This document shows positions 52,302 to 64,000 of a stretch of 64,000 nucleotides of DNA, piece by piece. The notes beneath the pieces were generated by a model. It was not told the origin of the DNA and ran no database searches. It worked only from the letters and a program-made list of their open reading frames with translations. The position numbers and the translations under genes are program-made. The stretch spans positions 1,264,001-1,328,000 of the forward strand of contig NC_134686.1 of the NCBI RefSeq assembly GCF_024713945.1, given 5' to 3'. Numbering within the stretch: the stretch's first letter is position 1; each line of letters begins with the position of its first letter. The stretch comes from Dermatophagoides farinae (taxonomy: Eukaryota; Arthropoda; Arachnida; Sarcoptiformes; Pyroglyphidae).

Positions 52302-55300
52302 ATGGATCTAGTGAATATCATTGAAAAAGTTCGACATCAACATGTTTATATTCAAGATGAACGTCAAAACATTCATAAGCTAAATGTTGATGTATGTATC
52401 TCTGTGTTTCGAATCAAATTTCCAATGAATGAATGAATGAATGGTTAATGAATTTTTTTTCTCTCTTGTTTTGTTTTCAGGTAAACGATGAAATTGATTC
52501 CATGATTAAATCAGTATGGATTATTAAAAATCAACGATACATTTGTGATAAACTTCATGAAAGTCATCATCAGCTAAGCAATGATCCAATAAATTTGATA
52601 AATGAATCGAATAAAATTCAACAGGCTGATTTTATAATTGGTCATAAAAAATTCGGTTCCAATGAATCGTTATTAAGTCAATTATTACAACATTTACGTG
52701 ATAATCCTAAATCAATTTCGTATCTATTGTTTTATGCAGAAAAAGAATGTACAAATTTTTTGGATCTTTTATGTAAGATAATCATTTCAACTGTATACAA
52801 TCATTGTTTCTTGGAACAGGATAAAATTTCATTGATCGATATGATGGAAGAATTGATTGAAATCTATATAAATTTCTATGATGATCTTCGTCGTCATTTA
52901 CATAGTAAAAATTCTTCATTCGGTATTGTTTATCGTCATTTTTGTGATGAACAATCTGAATTGAAAACATTCTATAGGCTTGCATTGACCAAACCAATCA
53001 TGTTGGTACTATCGGAGGATAGTCTTTTTTTGGATATCGATTCCAAATCGTGCTGTAATGCGATTCTGTCAAGAAGAACGACAAAAACATTTTGGCCACG
53101 AAAATACACCGGAATATGAAGAAAAATTGAATCGTTATAAAAAACGGACCATACAAAAGATGAAATATTTTGTCAATAATTTTATACGTTCATTGAAAGA
53201 TAATGTATATGCTTTTCCACAATCACTCATATGGCTAATGGTTCGAATGTATGCAAAATTAATCGAACGATTTGATTATCAAAAAGTCAATGCCATTTTT
53301 GTTGACATGATTTTCTTCTTTTTACTCTGTCCAGCCATTCAGAATCCTGATCTTTTTGGCATAACAGATTTACATATCAATCATATTGCTCATTATAATC
53401 TAATGCAATGTGCACAGATTTTACAAATGTTAGCATTATCAAATTGGGAAAGAGTTACTGGACCTTATCAACAAGTTTGTTCATTGTTTGATCGAAATTG
53501 TTTATCATTCATAATGGAACATATATTTACTGTGGCTAAAAGTTCGACCATGATCATACCACGATCATCATCAATCGAATCAATTCAATTACCATTTTTT
53601 CTGATATCAGATATTGAATTGAAATTTTTACTTGAATATATTGGATTATTTTTAGAAAGAAATGACCAACCTGATCAACCATTGGGCACTTATTTTCATA
53701 AGCTACCTCAATCAATATTGAATTTTGAATATGAAAGTGGTAAACATTCGATTAAATCGGAAAATAGTATTCGTCTGAATATAAGAAAATCTAAATCATC
53801 TGATGATTATATTGATAGTTTGAATGAATTTTCTAGTTTAAATATCAAACATTTATTGGCTAATAATGGTGATAATTTACCAACATTGAAATGTTTATTC
53901 AATTCAAAACAAATATTTAAAATTTCTAATCAAGATTTTTCAACAAAATTTGTTGGTATGAAAAATGAAGAAAAAATTCTTGAAAGTATAAAAAATAAAC
54001 AACTTGTTTTAAGTGAAACTGTTGATAAAATTCGTGAAGAAATTGATGAATTATTTAGTTTGGAAATTAATTGTTCAACACAAATTGATGACAAGCATTC
54101 AATATTGTCGATTGATGAAGTGAATAATAATTTGTCATCATTGTTATGTTTAAACGATGGAAATGATCAGATAAATGTAATGGAAGATTTATCTACCCAA
54201 ACATTGGATGATGATGAATTATTTGCCGAAATTAATATGCAATCATTGGGAACATTAACACTTCAACTTGGTGATATTGATGATCAACATTTGGCCACGA
54301 ACCGAGAGGAAATGAATCATAATAATTCAAATCGTAATTCACCCGAATCAATGAGTAAATCAAATGAATCAATTTCAAATAAATCCAACAGCAGCAGCAA
54401 CATCAGTGGTAATCCTGTTGGAAAAAAAGTTATGTCTGGTTTTAAAAACATTAAAGATAAAGTGAAAAATATTTCATTGAATAAGGAGAATAAATTACCG
54501 AAAACAGCTTCAATTGATTTATCCAAAACTAATCATGTCATAGATGATGATAATGTTAATCAATCATCTGTTGAAATAGTAAAAGCAGAGACTGATAAAA
54601 TATTTGACAAATATCGAAATTCAACCAAACAGCATCAGCAACAACAAAATTTGGAACATGAAAACATAATCGATCATCATCATGGTTACAGTACTGATCA
54701 ATCGATTGTATTAAATGAACAAAAAATGAATAGCGATTCAATTGTTGATATTGATTATTTTCTTAACGATATTCATAGCAAGATTTATAGATTAATTTCT
54801 TTAATCGATTTTTGTCATGTTTATCGTCGTTATAGATTTTTAAATCTTGTGAACAAAAATGATTTTCTTATGTTTTTAAAGGTACGATAAAAAAAAACTT
54901 TATTTTTTTCATGATTTAAATTTCGTTTTTTTTTCATTTCACAGATTTTATTATCACAATCAAACGATACAAATGAAATGTCTACCTCAGTATTGATCAT
55001 GGACATCATACGAATAGTACAGGATATGGGTCAAGAAGAATTGTCCAATATATTCAAACAGATTGAAATTGATTGGAAAACTAGAAATTTTTACATAATT
55101 TATCTATTGAAATCTCGTCAATATTTATTGCAACGATTAAAACAGATTGATTCTGTTCGACAATCATTACGAAAAGATCATTCGTGTACTGATTTTATTA
55201 TTATTTCATTCCTTGTTCAACTTATTCTGGATAAACAGGAATCGAATATTCAAGAATTGATACGAAAATTTCGTGATCCATCAACGTTAACCGATGAAAA

Positions 55301-55895
55301 AGCTCTGTTAGTACAACGATTATTGGACACTACCATTAACAAATTGCAAACACAATTATTCACCGATGAACAGCTGATTTTGTTACGACAAATACTCGAA
55401 CGACATCTTATGAATCGAATTTATCTATTGGCTTTCTATCCTAATGGCGATATTGATAAATTACGTGATCAAATTCTTCATCAACAGATCCAACAACAAT
55501 TATCTTCGAATCTATCACATAATTCTAAATTGTTAAACATTCCTATCAAATATTTTACAACTAGTCCATGGCCATCAGCACAGGCTGAATTATTGCTACT
55601 ATCAGCATACAAAACTCCTAGAGATAAAATCCAATGCATATATCGATGTTGTTCACATATTATTACATTATTGAGTACAAGCCAGAATAGTATACCATCA
55701 GCTGATGATCTATTACCGGTACTAATATTTGTGGTGATCAAATCGAATGCCAGATCAATATTGTCCACAATTGAATATGTAAATACATTCTATCGTAATG
55801 AAATGACCGGTGAACAATCATATTATTGGACACAATTTTGTTCGGCAGTAGAATTTATTAAAACTATACTCAATAATGATCAACAGTTGTCATAA
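52302..55895 (+). CDS. GAPVD1 / Gapex-5 (RME-6) RasGAP-VPS9 protein, one frame break
   Basis: An endocytic regulator: the VPS9 domain is a Rab5 exchange factor and the N-terminal domain is RasGAP-like. Exons: 52302-52391, 52481-54881 and 54945-55895, giving about 1146 residues (human 1478). The RasGAP-like region spans about 60-430, with YAFPQSLIWLMVRMY and the CPAIQNPDLFGI signature near 315. A long Asn/Ser-rich low-complexity middle follows. The VPS9 domain is at about 985-1140, with YPNGDIDKLRDQ, SPWPSAQAELLLLSAYKTPR and DDLLPVLIFVVIKSN, ending FCSAVEFIKTI as in GAPVD1. Exon 2 shifts frame by one base at 53057/53058. Skipping one A there restores both alignment length and total phase. It lies head-to-tail behind Semaphorin-5 and convergent with the Polycomb gene. 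Identity is secure; whether the break is real is unknown. Confidence 0.94.
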
Positions 55896-55916
55896 TTTAA
55901 AAAAAAATAAGTGCAA

Positions 55917-55922
55917 TTTATT
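55917..55922 (-). terminator. Candidate PCGF-gene polyadenylation signal
   Basis: TTTATT on the + strand, about 360 bases beyond the minus-strand stop codon and just past the GAPVD1 stop codon. If used, the two mRNAs would overlap at their 3' ends. Confidence 0.25.
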
Positions 55923-56018
55923 CCAATTTTTATATTAATAATTCAAAAATTTAAAAAAAAATATATCAAGAAAGTTTAATGGAAGAAGTTTGTTTTCTTT
56001 CAGAGAGAGAGAAAAAAA

Positions 56019-56024
56019 AATAAA
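56019..56024 (+). terminator. Candidate GAPVD1 polyadenylation signal AATAAA
   Basis: AATAAA about 125 bases after the GAPVD1 stop codon, in an A-rich context where chance matches are common. Confidence 0.35.
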
Positions 56025-56284
56025 TATATAACCAACCACCTTGGTGTGTGTGCATGCATTCTGATGATAAAAACAATATAAAAAAATATATAGTATCTTT
56101 ACAGTGGAAAAATTTACAAAAAAAAAAAAAAAAAATTCATATAAAATAAAAAATATATGAAAAAATTGTTGATTACATAACCATGAATGGTGGTGGGGGG
56201 ATACAAAAACATATGTGAGAAAATTTTTTTTTTTATATATAAAAACCAAATCAAACATTTGGATAATAATCAAACAAAGAACTA

Positions 56285-63500
<7,216 letters not shown>

Positions 63501-63531
63501 ATGACCGAATATAAATTGGTTGTAGTCGGCG
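63501..63531 (+). CDS. Ras GTPase, first coding exon only (partial)
   Basis: A plasma-membrane molecular switch of the MAPK pathway. The 31 bases encode MTEYKLVVVG plus the first base of the next codon, the invariant N-terminus of H/K/N-Ras and fly Ras85D. Rap proteins start differently (MREYKLVVLG). A donor GTAATT at 63532 interrupts in phase 1; the split codon G|CN would give Ala11 and continue the P-loop in an exon beyond the window. The gene is cut by the window edge, not broken. Because only ten residues are visible, the exact Ras paralogue cannot be told. Confidence 0.85.
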
Positions 63532-64000
63532 GTAATTATTTGTTTATCATCATCATCATTTTTTTTTTGACTTTTAAAAAAAAATTTTTCACTCCCCATT
63601 TTTTTTTTGAAAGAGAAAATTCTGTTACTATGATTATGATATTTTTTTTTTGCATGGATAGACTGATATAGAGCAAATGTAAAAAATTCTTGTCCCATTC
63701 TATGTGTGTGTGTGTATTGTAGTGTAGTGTAAAAACTTGATACATGATATATAATCATTCATGATGACCAAGCTAAAATCATACCATTATTTAGCATATT
63801 TAAAATTTGTTCCCATTTATTTTTTTTCTATGCGAATTAATTCCAATGTTCATTGACAATATGTCTCCTCGACAGTAATATGCCCCAGACAAACAAAACA
63901 AGACAGATAGATGAATGGATGAGCATTTTTTGGGACAATAATAAATATTCATATTCATAATTATAAATGAAGATGAGATTTACATTTTTATATATTTAAC
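63532..64000 (+). other. Start of Ras intron 1, running off the window
   Basis: Begins with GTAATT directly after the Ras exon. T-rich with repeats. No continuation of the P-loop (a GGVGKS-coding stretch) is seen before the end. Confidence 0.6.

Larger units (their letters stand above)
55896..56284. other. Convergent 3' UTR spacer of GAPVD1 and the PCGF gene
   Basis: A 389-base AT-rich stretch between two stop codons facing each other. It has poly-A and poly-T runs and polyadenylation signal candidates for both strands. The two 3' UTRs may overlap. Confidence 0.55.

Overview
This is eukaryotic nuclear DNA from an arthropod. The non-coding sequence is AT-rich and full of (CA/TG)n, (ATG/CAT)n, (CAA/GTT)n and homopolymer T/A tracts, while the genes are compact and mostly have 60-110 bp GT-AG introns. 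Repeat style, codon use and gene content suit an acariform mite, possibly an astigmatid such as a dust mite. That organism call is an inference without a database search. I see no prokaryotic operon, CRISPR array, transposase or viral gene.

Layout: positions 1-16261 hold no gene I can support and may be the leader intron or upstream region of the next gene. Talin (+) runs from 16416 to 24879 in six coding exons, and its last intron carries a hairpin I recognise as mir-190. Mitochondrial ribosomal protein L32 (-) lies at 25839-26580, convergent with talin. A 3.7-kb spacer follows. A class-5 semaphorin (+) covers 30322-51660 in six exons, with two very large introns (9.8 and 8.1 kb) separating the signal peptide and the start of the Sema domain from the rest. 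A GAPVD1/Gapex-5 Rab5 exchange factor (+, 52302-55895) starts only 0.64 kb after the semaphorin stop codon. A Polycomb-group RING protein of the BMI1/MEL18/Psc type (-, 56285-59422) is convergent with it. After 4.1 kb of repeat-rich sequence, the first coding exon of a Ras GTPase begins at 63501 (+) and the gene leaves the window.

The genes are not a functional cluster, although talin (integrin-actin linkage), Semaphorin-5 (guidance receptor/ligand), GAPVD1 (endocytosis) and Ras all belong to signalling and adhesion biology. The most informative observations are the mir-190 hairpin inside talin, a host-gene pairing known in flies and vertebrates; single-base frame breaks inside conserved parts of talin and GAPVD1, probably sequence errors or non-functional haplotypes; a Semaphorin-5 with five rather than seven thrombospondin repeats; and a possible in-frame retained intron in the Polycomb gene. 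I found no clearly novel multi-gene system.
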